A stretch of 64,000 bases of DNA, taken from NCBI RefSeq assembly GCF_030817075.1, contig NZ_JAUSYU010000001.1:1798001-1862000 (forward strand), given 5' to 3'. The stretch's first letter is position 1; every line of letters begins with the position of its first letter. The position numbers and the translations under genes are program-made. Shown in pieces: positions 50,350 to 62,851 of the stretch. Origin of the DNA: Arthrobacter sp. V1I9 (GTDB taxonomy: Bacteria > Actinomycetota > Actinomycetes > Actinomycetales > Micrococcaceae). The notes beneath the pieces are model-generated. The model did no database searches. It was given only the letters and a program-made list of their open reading frames with translations, and was not told the DNA's origin.

Positions 50350-51132
50350 GTGAGCAACCCGGTCTTTTTCACCGCGCCCGGGTCCCTGGACCGGATGGTG
50401 CCGGACGGCGTCTTTATCCTGGAGGGAGCCGAGGCGCGGCACGCGGTCACGGTTAAGCGGCTCTCTCCGGGCGAGGCGGTGGACATCGTTGACGGCGCCG
50501 GTACACGGATGAGCGGCAAGGTTACAGCCGCTTCCTCCTCCGGACTTGAAGTGGCATGCGCGTCCGTGGTTGTTGAGGACCGGCCACTCACCAGGCTCGT
50601 GCTGGTCCAGGCCCTGGCCAAGGGCGACCGGGACGAGCTTGCCATCGAGACGGCCACCGAACTGGGGATTGACGCCGTTATTCCCTGGCAGTCCGAACGT
50701 TCCATCGTGCGGTGGAAGGGTGACCGGGCAGCCAAGGCACATGGGAAATGGCAGTCCGTTGTCACCGCCGCCGCCAAGCAGGCGCGCCGGGCCTGGATAC
50801 CCGAGGTGCGGGCCGCCGTCGACACCGCCGGCCTCGCCGCCGCCGTCGAGACGGCAGCCCTGGCCGTTGTCCTGCACGAGGACGCGGTACGCCCCTTGCG
50901 GGCGGTCCTGGAAACATGGCTGGAAACGGGCGCTGCTGAAGCTGTGCGGGAAGTATTCCTGATCGTAGGACCCGAGGGCGGCATCAGCCAGCGTGAAGTT
51001 ACCCGGCTGTGCGGCCAGGGTGCCGTGACGGCCCTCCTGGGGCACCATGTGCTGCGCTCATCAACGGCCGGTCCCGCCGCCGTCGTTCTTGCCAGCGACG
51101 TTCTGGGCCGCTGGGCTGCGCCGGTACTTTGA
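50350..51132 (+). CDS. rsmE: 16S rRNA (uracil1498-N3)-methyltransferase
   Basis: A SPOUT-type methyltransferase of 260 aa acting on U1498 of 16S rRNA. The N-terminal PUA-like domain has FILEGAEARHAVTVKRLSPGE. The knotted SAM site has LIVGPEGGISQREV and LGHHVLRSSTAGPAAVVLA. It starts 2 nt after dnaJ, with GTG as start, and ends the hrcA-dnaJ-rsmE operon. Confidence 0.93.
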   Translation: MSNPVFFTAPGSLDRMVPDGVFILEGAEARHAVTVKRLSPGEAVDIVDGAGTRMSGKVTAASSSGLEVACASVVVEDRPLTRLVLVQALAKGDRDELAIETATELGIDAVIPWQSERSIVRWKGDRAAKAHGKWQSVVTAAAKQARRAWIPEVRAAVDTAGLAAAVETAALAVVLHEDAVRPLRAVLETWLETGAAEAVREVFLIVGPEGGISQREVTRLCGQGAVTALLGHHVLRSSTAGPAAVVLASDVLGRWAAPVL

Positions 51133-51151
51133 GCTGCAGTAACAGCGGGGG

Positions 51152-52111
51152 CTAGCGGACCCTGAAACTCCGGGTGTCTTCGTTGCCGTCTTCCGGGCCT
51201 TCCGGATTTGAGGTCTGGGCCACCCGGAGCTCGAAGTCACCCTCAGGCAGGGTAAGGGCGAGGGTGAACACTCCCGCCTGGGCCGGATCCGCGGCTGCCG
51301 TTGTTTCCCCGGTCAGGAAGGGTGTCTTGTTCCCGTCTTCCTCGGACCGCAGGATCTGCCAGCGGAGCTTGCCTCCCGGCACTGTGCTTCGCCCGGTGAT
51401 CTTGACACTGCCGTCGCCCACTTCCACGTTTTCCTGGGGGTCTATAATCCAGACGGGAGCCACCAGTCCCGAGGTGCGGGCCATGAGGGAACCCAGCTGT
51501 ACATGGTTGAAGGCGACGTAGTCGGTGTGTCCGTCCACGAGGATCCGGACCCGGATCTGCTGCCCGGAGTCGATCAGCCCCGAGCTCGCGGCCGCCGCGG
51601 TGGCTGTATACACCAATTGCTGGATGGCCCGGGCGGCCATATCGGCGTCGAGGTTACTGTTGAAGGCATCTTCCGAGACGTCCACCGTGATGACGTCCTT
51701 GCCGGAAATCGAGGTGGCCAGCTGGCTGGGGTTCTGCCATGGGGTAAAGAAGTCGGGATCCAGCGGCTTTTCGGACATCATGGCGCGCAAGGCCCGCGTC
51801 ACGGGATTCTCCTGCTCGGGAACGTCCCGGAACTCCCGGTAAAGGAAGACATTGCTGTCGCTGCCGCCGATCCAGTAGACGGGTGCCTTATTGGAGGACT
51901 GGGTGGTTTCCAGGGGAGCGCTCGTGGAGGGGGCGCCGGATGTGCTTCCCGGGCCGGCGGGGCTGGCGGACAGTATGCCGGTGGGGGCCGGGCCCGGTTC
52001 GGCGATGCAGCCCGCAAGGGCAGGAATTACCACCAGGAGACCGGCAAGGACCGCCGAACGGGCGCCGTTGAAGGCTCCTCGGGCGCGGCGGGGCGCTGCG
52101 GTTTCCGGCAA
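51152..52111 (-). CDS. GerMN-domain lipoprotein
   Basis: A predicted lipoprotein of 319 aa from TTG 52111. With this start a basic n-region (RRARGAFNGARS) and a hydrophobic core (AVLAGLLVVIPALAGC) lead to a lipobox LAGC near residue 35; AGGG lies eight bases upstream. ATG 52195 would give an implausibly long n-region and has no ribosome site. After a Ser/Pro/Thr-rich spacer comes a GerMN domain (VYWIGGSDSNVFLYREFRDV, ALRAMMSEKPLDPDFFTPW, ISGKDVITVDVSEDAF, AIQQLVYTATAA). An immunoglobulin-like Gmad2 domain is at the end (ENVEVGDGSVKITGRSTVPG). It is probably attached to the outer face of the membrane; the role is unknown. Confidence 0.78.
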   Translation of the reverse strand: MPETAAPRRARGAFNGARSAVLAGLLVVIPALAGCIAEPGPAPTGILSASPAGPGSTSGAPSTSAPLETTQSSNKAPVYWIGGSDSNVFLYREFRDVPEQENPVTRALRAMMSEKPLDPDFFTPWQNPSQLATSISGKDVITVDVSEDAFNSNLDADMAARAIQQLVYTATAAAASSGLIDSGQQIRVRILVDGHTDYVAFNHVQLGSLMARTSGLVAPVWIIDPQENVEVGDGSVKITGRSTVPGGKLRWQILRSEEDGNKTPFLTGETTAAADPAQAGVFTLALTLPEGDFELRVAQTSNPEGPEDGNEDTRSFRVR

Positions 52112-52468
52112 CTTGATTGCCCTGTCCTTTCCTGGTCGTTTAGGCCGATCCCCGGTCGGCCCTGGTGCTCCAGCATCAGGCTGGATTTCCAGCATCGCAC
52201 AGCCACGGGAAGCATTCGTGCCGGGCTGCCCCGAGCCGTCCAACTGCAACTGGAACGATATAAGGCCGATATGAAGTTGATACCTAAGACGGGACAGGCG
52301 TGGTGCCCGTGCCGGAGCGGACGCAGCGCGTTGGTGCGGTATGGGGTCAGGAGTGCCTGCTGGCGTAGGATGGAAGGTACCGCTGGAAGCGACGGCAGCA
52401 GCCGCCGCAAACCAGCCAACAGCTACTGTTTCGACATCGAGGGGATCACAGGCCTGCGGGCCAGCACT
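52112..52468. other. 357-nt divergent intergenic region between the GerMN lipoprotein and phoH
   Basis: No convincing gene lies here; the open frames are low-quality continuations of the flanking genes. GGCCGA/TCGGCC (about 52143-52161) can form a short hairpin. TATAAG near 52258 and TAGGAT at 52366-52371 are possible -10 elements for phoH, without matching -35 elements. Part of the region may encode an extended N-terminus of the lipoprotein if ATG 52195 is used. Confidence 0.5.
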
Positions 52469-53557
52469 ATGACTGAATCAGCTAACGGAAAGCGCAGGCT
52501 TGTCACCGGCGAGGGCGCAGCAGGGGAGTTTCCCCACACACTCCCTGGCGTCCGTACCGAAGTAGTCCTCTTCGACAATTCCGACCAGATGGTTCAGTCG
52601 CTGGGCAGCCACGACGAGGCGTTGCGGTTCATTGAGGAACAGTTCCCTGCCGTCAATTTCCATGTCAGGGGAAACGAGCTCTCCATCAGCGGTCCGGCGG
52701 CGGACGTGCCGCGGATCATGCGGCTCCTGCACGAGGTCCGCGGACTCGTTGCCCGCGGTACCGTCATCAGCCCGGCCGTGCTGCAGCAGCTCGTGGCCCT
52801 TCTGCGTACCCAATCCCTGCAGAATCCCGTGGATGTGCTGACCCACGACATCCTGTCCAGCCGCGGCAAGACAATACGTCCGAAAACGCTGAACCAGAAG
52901 AATTACGTTGACGCCATCGACGCCAACACCGTCATCTTCGGAATCGGGCCCGCCGGAACCGGCAAGACCTACCTGGCGATGGCCAAAGCGGTCCAGGCCC
53001 TGCAGCAGAAGGAAGTGAGCCGGATCATCCTGACCCGCCCGGCAGTCGAAGCTGGGGAGCGGCTTGGTTTCCTTCCCGGCACGCTGAGCGACAAGATCGA
53101 TCCTTACCTGCGTCCGCTGTACGACGCCCTGCACGACATGATGGATCCGGAATCGATTCCGCGGCTCATGGCGGCGGGGACCATCGAAGTCGCGCCGCTG
53201 GCCTACATGCGTGGCCGTACCCTCAACGACGCCTTCATCATCCTTGACGAGGCGCAGAACACCACGCCCGAGCAGATGAAGATGTTCCTCACCAGGCTTG
53301 GCTTCGGATCCAAAATGGTGGTCACGGGCGACGTCACGCAGGTGGACCTGCCCTTCGGCACCCGGTCCGGCCTGCGAATTGTGGAAGAGATCCTGCAGGG
53401 CATCGACGACGTGAACTTCTCCGTCCTGGACGCGGCCGACGTCGTCCGGCACCGCCTGGTGGGCGATATCGTCAACGCCTACAGCGTCTGGGATGACGTC
53501 CAGCGCAGCCGGGTCAAGCATTCCGCAAGCCGGGAAAAGCGGGGGGAACACGCGTGA
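52469..53557 (+). CDS. phoH: PhoH-like ATPase
   Basis: A cytosolic P-loop ATPase of 362 aa, possibly an RNA helicase-like factor. The N-terminal KH-like part has MVQSLGSHDEALRFIEEQFP and VRGNELSISG. Walker A is GPAGTGKTYLA near residue 170, TRPAVEAGERLGFLPG is the PhoH signature, and Walker B is FIILDEAQNTTPEQMK. The ATG at 52469 is chosen although its ribosome site is poor; the frame is open much further upstream but without homology. It overlaps ybeY by 4 nt, and phoH-ybeY-corC-era is a well-known order. Confidence 0.93.
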   Translation: MTESANGKRRLVTGEGAAGEFPHTLPGVRTEVVLFDNSDQMVQSLGSHDEALRFIEEQFPAVNFHVRGNELSISGPAADVPRIMRLLHEVRGLVARGTVISPAVLQQLVALLRTQSLQNPVDVLTHDILSSRGKTIRPKTLNQKNYVDAIDANTVIFGIGPAGTGKTYLAMAKAVQALQQKEVSRIILTRPAVEAGERLGFLPGTLSDKIDPYLRPLYDALHDMMDPESIPRLMAAGTIEVAPLAYMRGRTLNDAFIILDEAQNTTPEQMKMFLTRLGFGSKMVVTGDVTQVDLPFGTRSGLRIVEEILQGIDDVNFSVLDAADVVRHRLVGDIVNAYSVWDDVQRSRVKHSASREKRGEHA

Positions 53558-54023
53558 GCATCGAGGTAAACAACGAGTCCGGCATCCAGGTGGACGAATC
53601 GCAGCTTGTTGCTCTATCCAGGTACATCTTCGAACAGCTTTACATTCATCCGCAGGCCGAGTTGTCCATCCTCCTGGTGGACGAGCCCGCGATGGAGAAG
53701 CTTCACATTGAGCTGATGGATGAGCCCGGCTCCACTGACGTGCTGTCCGTGCCGATGGACGAGCTGACTCCGGGCACCCCGGACCGGCCCACACCCCAGG
53801 GCATGCTCGGAGACATCGCAGTGTGCCCGCAGGTTGCCACTGTCCAGGCCGGCAACGCAGGCCACTCGCTGCAGGATGAAATGCTGCTGCTGACCACCCA
53901 CGGCATCCTGCACCTGCTGGGCTACGACCATGCCGAGCCTGAGGAGAAGGCCGAGATGTTCGGCCTCCAGCGCGAACTCCTGTCCGGCTTCACCGGCAAA
54001 GAAGCGCCCGCCGAGACCACCCA

Positions 54024-54027
<4 letters not shown>
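53554..54027 (+). CDS. ybeY: Endoribonuclease YbeY
   Basis: A zinc-dependent RNase of 157 aa used in 16S rRNA 3' maturation and ribosome quality control. The metal motif HGILHLLGYDH near residue 110 has all three His ligands. LMDEPGSTDVLSVPMDE and MLGDIAVCP precede it, as in the family. The GTG start overlaps phoH and the stop overlaps the next gene by 4 nt. Confidence 0.95.
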
Positions 54028-55338
<1,311 letters not shown>

Positions 55339-55355
<17 letters not shown>

Positions 55356-56298
55356 GGCCGCAGGCGACGAGGATTTCGGCGGCTTCCGGGCAGGGTTTTC
55401 CGTCCTGGTGGGCCGCCCCAATGCCGGCAAGTCCACGCTGACGAACGCGCTGGTGGGCAAGAAGGTGGCTATTACCTCCGCCAAGCCGCAGACCACCCGC
55501 CACACCATCCGCGGGATCGTCCACCGCGAGGACGCGCAGCTGATCCTTGTGGACACGCCGGGCCTGCACCGTCCCCGGACCCTTCTGGGCAAGCGCCTGA
55601 ACGACCTCGTAGCGGACACGCTCGCGGAGGTGGACGCCATCGGGTTCTGCCTGCCCGCCAACGAAAAGATCGGACCCGGCGACAAGTACATCGCCGCCCA
55701 GCTCGCCGCTGTTGGCCGCCAGCCTGTTATTGCCATCGTCACCAAAGCGGATCTGGTCGACCGGCAGGCACTGACCGAGCAGCTGCTTGCTGTGGCTGCG
55801 CTTGGGCGGGAAGTGCTGGGGGAGGAAGGCTGGAAGGACATTGTTCCGGTGTCGGCCGCCGACGGCTTCCAGGTCAAAACCGTAGCTGACGTACTGATCA
55901 GCCACATGCCGCCGTCGCCCCCGCTGTACCCGGACGGCGAGCTGACCGACGAGCCGGAAGCCGTTATGGTCGCCGAACTGATCCGGGAAGCGGCGCTGGA
56001 AGGTGTCCGCGACGAACTGCCGCATTCACTGGCGGTGGTGGTCGAAGAGATCGTGCCCCGGGAGGACCGTCCGGACGATAGCCCCCTGCTCGATGTGCGC
56101 GTGAACCTTTACGTCGAACGCCCGTCCCAGAAGGCCATCATCATCGGTAAAGGCGGCAGCCGGCTGCGTGAAGTGGGCACGAACGCACGCAAGGGAATTG
56201 AGGCGCTGCTGGGGACCCGCATCTACCTTGACCTGCACGTGAAGGTGGCAAAGGACTGGCAGCGGGATCCGAAACAGCTGGTCAAGCTGGGCTTCTGA
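55339..56298 (+). CDS. era: GTPase Era
   Basis: A GTPase of 319 aa that binds the 3' end of 16S rRNA and checks 30S maturation. G1 is VGRPNAGKSTL near residue 24, G2 PQTTRHTIRG, G3 DTPG and G4 TKAD. The C-terminal KH domain has QKAIIIGKGGSRLREVGTNARK. The GTG at 55339 begins SKKNKAAGDEDFGGFRAGF and lies 17 nt inside the upstream gene behind a CAGGGAG. Together with ybeY it forms a ribosome-maturation group. Confidence 0.95.
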
Positions 56299-56394
56299 CA
56301 GTTTGATACGTACGGCCGCGGGGCCGGTCCGGGGATTTCCCAGCCTGGACCACTAAAATGGACCGAATTCGGAATCTAGAGGAAGGTTCACCAC

Positions 56395-57969
56395 GTGGGG
56401 CGAGGCCGCGATAAGCGCGAAAACGGAGCTGACGTGTCAGCAGGGGGACCGGTATCCCGGCACGCGGAGGATGGCACCGTTGGGGCCGCCCGCCACCTTG
56501 GCCCTCTCCGCAGGATGCCGCTGTGGTTGAAAATCACCACAGGCGTGCTGTCGGTGGCCCTCGTGGGAGCCCTCGCGTTCGCGGGATTCTGGTTTTTGCG
56601 TCTCCAGAACAACATCTCCAAGGCTCCGTTGAATGCGGGCGGTGTAAATGCCGAACCGGTCAGCGGAGCGACCGGGCGGATGCAGATCCTGATCCTGGGA
56701 TCGGACACCCGCGACGGCAAGAACGCCGGGTACGGCACCGCGGACGATTCGAAGGGCTATGGCAAATCCGACGTCATGATGCTGATGGACATTTCCGAGG
56801 ACAACAAGCGCGTCAGTGTCATCAGTTTCCCGCGCGACCTGCTGGTGGACATTCCCGAGTGCACGGACGGGCAGACCAATAAGACTTTTCCCGCCCGCAG
56901 CGGTGTGATGATCAACGAAGCGATGAACGAGGCCGGTATTGGCTGCGCCGTTGACACCGTCAACCAGCTGACTGGACTGGAAGTGGACCACTTCATGATG
57001 GCGGACTTCAATGCGGTGAAGGAACTGTCCAAGGCAGTGGGCGGCGTGGACGTATGCATCAGTGACGCCGTCCATGACCCTGATTCCGGACTCCGGCTCC
57101 CCAAAGGCACGTCCGCGGTAGAGGGTGAGATGGCCCTCGCCTTCCTGCGGACCCGCCACGCATTTGCCGACGGCGGCGACCTGGGACGCATCCGGGCCCA
57201 GCAGGGGTTCCTGTCCTCCCTGACCCGGAAGATCAAAGATGAGGGAACCCTGTCAGACCCCGGCAAGATGCTGAGGATCGCCGATGTCGTCACGCAGAAC
57301 CTGACGGTGGACGAGGGACTCGCGTCAGTTCCCAGCCTGCTCACCATCGGTAACCGGCTCAAGGACATCGACATCAGCAAGGTCGCGTTTGTGTCGGTTC
57401 CCACCACGCCCGCCCTTATTGACCCGAACAGGCTCCAGATGGCCGAACCGGCCGGTTCCCAACTGTTCGCCGCGATGCGGAACGATATTGACCTGACCGA
57501 CCCCACCGCGCCGGCCACCCCTGCGCCCTCAAAAACCACTGCTCCACCCACGGCGGCTCCCAGTGAAACGGCCCCTCCGCTGCCGCCCTACGACAAGGCG
57601 ATCCAGCCTGTTACGGTGGCCAACGGCAGCGGCGTGCCAGGCCGGGCACAGGAAATTGTGCAGGCCCTGATCGCCGGCGGATTCACGCAGGCGGCACAGT
57701 TTGAGGCGACGGCCGTGGAACAGTCCGTTGTCTACTATGGCGCCGACTATAAGGACGTTGCTGTTGACGTTGCCGCGAAGCTTAAAATCCCGGCGGCGCA
57801 GGTGCTGCCGGCTCCGGCAGTGTCGGGCGTCCAGGTTTACCTGGGTACCGACTTCACGTCCGGGGCCACCTACGGCGGCTCTGTGGCGCTGCCGAAAGAC
57901 ATCGTCAACCAGACAGCCGGAGACGCCCGCTGCCAGCAGGCCAACCCGTTCCTCATCGTGCCCAGCTAG
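56395..57969 (+). CDS. LytR-CpsA-Psr (LCP) family cell-wall ligase with LytR_C domain
   Basis: A 524-aa protein with a cytosolic basic N-terminus, one membrane helix (LWLKITTGVLSVALVGALAFAGFWF, about residues 43-67) and an extracytoplasmic LCP domain. LCP hallmarks are ILGSDTRDG, KSDVMMLMDI, SFPRDLLVDIP with the catalytic Arg, and LRTRHAFADGGDLGRIRAQQ. These enzymes transfer lipid-linked polymers such as teichoic acid or arabinogalactan to peptidoglycan. After an Ala/Pro/Thr linker, a C-terminal LytR_C domain starts QPVTVANGSGVPGRAQEIV. The GTG follows AGAGGAAGG. A strong terminator follows. Confidence 0.93.
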   Translation: MGRGRDKRENGADVSAGGPVSRHAEDGTVGAARHLGPLRRMPLWLKITTGVLSVALVGALAFAGFWFLRLQNNISKAPLNAGGVNAEPVSGATGRMQILILGSDTRDGKNAGYGTADDSKGYGKSDVMMLMDISEDNKRVSVISFPRDLLVDIPECTDGQTNKTFPARSGVMINEAMNEAGIGCAVDTVNQLTGLEVDHFMMADFNAVKELSKAVGGVDVCISDAVHDPDSGLRLPKGTSAVEGEMALAFLRTRHAFADGGDLGRIRAQQGFLSSLTRKIKDEGTLSDPGKMLRIADVVTQNLTVDEGLASVPSLLTIGNRLKDIDISKVAFVSVPTTPALIDPNRLQMAEPAGSQLFAAMRNDIDLTDPTAPATPAPSKTTAPPTAAPSETAPPLPPYDKAIQPVTVANGSGVPGRAQEIVQALIAGGFTQAAQFEATAVEQSVVYYGADYKDVAVDVAAKLKIPAAQVLPAPAVSGVQVYLGTDFTSGATYGGSVALPKDIVNQTAGDARCQQANPFLIVPS

Positions 57970-57999
57970 CCGAGACTGCGTCTGGGCGATTAATAAAGT

Positions 58000-58031
58000 G
58001 GGGCCCGCCGTACGTCAGAACGGCGGGCCCC
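58000..58031. terminator. Terminator between the LCP gene and the M13 peptidase gene
   Basis: GGGGCCCGCCGT (58000-58011) and ACGGCGGGCCCC (58020-58031) form a perfect 12-bp stem with an 8-nt loop, followed by AGTTTTGTT. On the other strand the stem is followed by ACTTTATTAAT, so it can terminate the convergent peptidase gene too. Confidence 0.85.
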
Positions 58032-58041
58032 AGTTTTGTTC

Positions 58042-59994
58042 TCACCAGATGCTGACGCGCTCCTCCGGTGGCATCCACATGCCGTCCTGGTCGGTGACCT
58101 CAAAGGCGCCGTGGAAGGCGTCCAGGTTCTTTGCGATCGCATTGGTCCGGAACTCGTTGGGCGAGTGCGGGTCCGTTGCCAGCCTGCGGATGGCCTCTTC
58201 GGTCCGGATCACCTGCCGCCAGCCTGCTGCCCAGGACGCAAAGAAGCGCTGGTGCCCCGTGAGGCCGTCCAGGATCTCGGGCTCCTTGCCGTCGAGACTG
58301 ATCAGGTACGCCTTGTAGGCGATGGCCAGTCCGGCGAGGTCGCCGATGTTTTCGCCCAGCGTGAGGCGTCCGTTGACGTTATGTCCTGGTGCAGCGTACG
58401 GGGAGAGTGCATCGTATTGCGCCACCAGTTTGGCGGTGAGCTTTTCGAAGGCCTGGCGGTCCTCGTCGGTCCACCAGTTCCGCAGCGCCCCGCCGCCGTC
58501 GAACTGTGACCCCTGGTCGTCAAACCCGTGGCCAATTTCGTGCCCGATGACTGCCCCGATGCCGCCATAGTTCACTGCGTCATCCGCGTCCGCAGTAAAA
58601 AACGGGGGCTGGAGGATCGCCGCCGGGAAGACAATTTCGTTCATCATGGGGTGGTAGTAGGCGTTGACCGTCTGCGGGGTCATCAGCCACTTGTTGCGGT
58701 CCACCGGCTTGCCCACCTCATCAAGGTGCCGGTCGACGTCGGCATTATGTGCCCTTTCCACGTTGCCCAGCAGGTCGGTAGGGTCGATGTCCACCGCGGA
58801 GTAGTCGATCCATTCTTCCGGGTAACCGATCTTCGCGCGGAACCCCTCCAGCTTCCGCAGTGCCTCGGCCTTTGTGTCCTCGCCCATCCAGCCGACGGCG
58901 GTAATACTCCGGCGGTATGCCTCAATAAGGTTGGCGACGAGCGCCTGCATGCGGGCCTTGTGTGTTTCGGGGAAGTGCCGCGCGACATAGATCTGACCCA
59001 CCGCTTCGCCGAGGCCGCCTTCCACGACGCCCACGCCGCGCTTCCAGCGGTCCTTGTTCCGCGGGGTGCCGCTGATGGTGGTCCCGTAGAACGCGAAGTT
59101 GGCGTCAACGAAGGCCGAGGAGAGGTAAGGGGCTGCGGCGCTGACGACCCGCATGGCGAGCCATTCCTGCCAGTGGGCCAGCGGCTCGGACTCGAGAAGG
59201 CCGGCTGCGCCGTCGAAGAACGGGGGAGTGCTCACCACGATCTCCTGCCGCTTCTCCTCATCAATCCCTGCAGCGTCGAACCAGATGGGAAGCAGCGGGA
59301 ACAGGGCGGAGGCTTCGTCCGCGGTCTTCAGGTTGTACGTCTTTTGCGGGTCCCGGAGAGTGACGTTGTCCCAGTGGTGGGACGCCAGCCTGGTCTCGAG
59401 CGCTACCACCCGCCCGGCAGCAGCATCCGCGTCCGGAATGCCGGCCAGGCCGAGCATCGTCTTGACGTGTGCGCCATAGGCAGTGACCATCGGTGCGAAC
59501 TTTTCTTCGCGGTAGTAGGACTCGTCGGGCAGTCCGAGACCGCCCTGGCCGGTGTAAAGAAGGACCCTGTCCGGGTTGCCGGCGTCCGGAGCGGGATAGA
59601 TGTAGAAGAGTCCGCCTACATCAGCCCGGAACAGGCGGCCTGCGAGGGCAACCAGGTCCGTCACGGAAGTGGTGGCAAAAACGTCTGCAAGCCGCTGGCG
59701 GACCGGTTCCATGCCCTTGGCTTCGACTGCGGCTTCGTCCATAAAGCTGTTGTAGAGGTCGCCGACCTTCTGCTCGATGCCGCTGGCGGCCGCGCCCTTC
59801 GCCGCTGCTTCTTCGATGATGTCCCGCACTGCGATTTCAGAACCATCCCGCAAAGCGGTGAAGGTGCCCTCGAGCGGCCGGTCATCGGGAATTTCGGTAG
59901 CCTTCAGCCAGGCGCCGTTCACGTGCTGGTAGAGGTCATCCTGCGGCCGGACGGTGTTATCAAAGGTGGACAGGTCGATCCCCGAAATGGGCAC
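58042..59994 (-). CDS. M13 family zinc metallopeptidase (neprilysin-like)
   Basis: A 650-aa oligopeptidase. The zinc site is GHEIGHGFDDQGSQFDG near residue 480 (HExxH), with ENIGDLAGLAIA carrying the third ligand Glu. NAYYHPMMNEIVFPAAIL is the substrate-binding N-A-Y-Y motif. The N-terminus DDLYQHVNGAWLKATEIP matches the family; there is no signal peptide, so it appears cytosolic. The GTG at 59994 is chosen because AAAGGAGC lies just upstream; the longer frame is not supported. Confidence 0.94.
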   Translation of the reverse strand: MPISGIDLSTFDNTVRPQDDLYQHVNGAWLKATEIPDDRPLEGTFTALRDGSEIAVRDIIEEAAAKGAAASGIEQKVGDLYNSFMDEAAVEAKGMEPVRQRLADVFATTSVTDLVALAGRLFRADVGGLFYIYPAPDAGNPDRVLLYTGQGGLGLPDESYYREEKFAPMVTAYGAHVKTMLGLAGIPDADAAAGRVVALETRLASHHWDNVTLRDPQKTYNLKTADEASALFPLLPIWFDAAGIDEEKRQEIVVSTPPFFDGAAGLLESEPLAHWQEWLAMRVVSAAAPYLSSAFVDANFAFYGTTISGTPRNKDRWKRGVGVVEGGLGEAVGQIYVARHFPETHKARMQALVANLIEAYRRSITAVGWMGEDTKAEALRKLEGFRAKIGYPEEWIDYSAVDIDPTDLLGNVERAHNADVDRHLDEVGKPVDRNKWLMTPQTVNAYYHPMMNEIVFPAAILQPPFFTADADDAVNYGGIGAVIGHEIGHGFDDQGSQFDGGGALRNWWTDEDRQAFEKLTAKLVAQYDALSPYAAPGHNVNGRLTLGENIGDLAGLAIAYKAYLISLDGKEPEILDGLTGHQRFFASWAAGWRQVIRTEEAIRRLATDPHSPNEFRTNAIAKNLDAFHGAFEVTDQDGMWMPPEERVSIW

Positions 59995-60095
59995 GAAAGC
60001 TCCTTTATACGCAGACGACGCCGACAAAATACCGGTCGGCGTCTGCATGGTGGACGTAACGGACGGTACTGCCCTTTCATCTTACGCACCCGTGT

Positions 60096-60101
60096 TACTC
60101 T
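60096..60101 (+). promoter_or_regulatory. -10 hexamer of the leuA transcript
   Basis: TACTCT fits TAnnnT. Its first base is 12 nt before the GTG at 60108, the same spacing as in the leuS leader, which predicts a leaderless leader peptide. The -35 region is weak. Confidence 0.5.
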
Positions 60102-60107
60102 CAAATG

Positions 60108-60136
60108 GTGCGTGCAGAGCTTCTTCTTCTTAGCTG

Positions 60137-60164
<28 letters not shown>
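60108..60164 (+). CDS. Leucine leader peptide of leuA (18 aa)
   Basis: GTG at 60108 opens MRAELLLLSCRGEASDAI, ending at TAG 60162-60164. Four consecutive CTT leucine codons (60120-60131) stand out in a genome that prefers CTG and CTC. An ATG one codon upstream (60105) is also in frame, but GTG aligns with the ATG of the leuS leader and sits at the predicted transcription start. Leucine-dependent attenuation of leuA is expected in actinobacteria. The downstream hairpin begins 5 nt after the Leu codons, where a stalled ribosome would mask it. Confidence 0.8.
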
Positions 60165-61985
<1,821 letters not shown>

Positions 61986-62006
61986 CGCGCTAGCCGAAAA
62001 CGCGCT

Positions 62007-62039
62007 TGTTGTGCCGCCGGATCCCACGGCGGCACAACA
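62007..62039 (+). terminator. Hairpin after leuA
   Basis: TGTTGTGCCGCCG (62007-62019) and CGGCGGCACAACA (62027-62039) form a perfect 13-bp stem with a 7-nt loop, 21 nt after the leuA stop. No U tract follows. Confidence 0.7.
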
Positions 62040-62096
62040 GCACCCCGCCCGGTGGTCCGGCAGGCCAGTGCCCGCAAAGGATGGGAAGATAAAGGC

Positions 62097-62849
62097 GTGG
62101 CCCAACCCTCTTTCGCTTCCCGCGCGTACCGGGACGACGCCGTCGTGCTCCGTACCCACAAACTGGGGGAGGCGGACCGCATCATCACGCTGCTGACCAA
62201 ACACCACGGCCAGGTCCGTGCTGTTGCAAAAGGAGTCCGGCGCACCAGCAGCCGCTTCGGCGCGCGCCTTGAACCCTTTATGGTGGCGGACCTGCAGCTT
62301 GTGTCCGGAAAGACGCTGGACATCGTGACCCAGGCCGTGGCCAAAGGGGCCTACGGCGGAGACATCGCGTCCGACTACGGCCGCTACACCGTGGCTGCCG
62401 CCATGACGGAGACGGCGGAGAAGCTCACCGACGTTGACGGCGAATCCGGAACCGCCCAGTACAACCTGCTGGTCGGCGCCCTGGCGTCGCTGAGCCGGAA
62501 CGAACACGCCGCCGGGCTGATCCTTGATTCCTACCTGCTGCGGGCACTCGCCACCGGCGGTTGGGCGCCCAGCTTCACGGACTGTGCCCGCTGCGGGCTG
62601 CCGGGCCCGCATAATGCCTTTTCCGCCCCGGTGGGCGGTATGGTCTGCGGCGGGTGCAGGCCGCCGGGGTCTCCGGCGCCGGCGCCGGAAACAGTGGTCC
62701 TGCTCGCGGCGCTGCTGACGGGGGACTGGGCTGCGGCCGATGTTTCCCTGCCCGTGCACCGCAAGGAAGCCGCCGGCCTGGTGGCCGCTTACCTGCAATG
62801 GCATCTTGAACGAGTACTGAAGTCCCTCAAACATGTGGAGCGCAGCTGA
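62097..62849 (+). CDS. recO: DNA repair protein RecO
   Basis: Recombination mediator of 250 aa that works with RecR to load RecA. The OB-fold starts [27 protein letters not shown], followed by [20 protein letters not shown]. The Cys pairs in CARCG and CGGC near residues 162 and 187 form the zinc site seen in some RecO proteins. The GTG at 62097 is preferred, with GGGAAGATAAAG upstream. It lies 2 nt before uppS. Confidence 0.94.
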   Translation: MAQPSFASRAYRDDAVVLRTHKLGEADRIITLLTKHHGQVRAVAKGVRRTSSRFGARLEPFMVADLQLVSGKTLDIVTQAVAKGAYGGDIASDYGRYTVAAAMTETAEKLTDVDGESGTAQYNLLVGALASLSRNEHAAGLILDSYLLRALATGGWAPSFTDCARCGLPGPHNAFSAPVGGMVCGGCRPPGSPAPAPETVVLLAALLTGDWAAADVSLPVHRKEAAGLVAAYLQWHLERVLKSLKHVERS

Positions 62850-62851
62850 CA

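Noticed and set aside
51503..52468. A 322-codon N-terminal extension of phoH
   Set aside because: It overlaps the minus-strand GerMN lipoprotein, lacks homology and lies outside the normal PhoH length.
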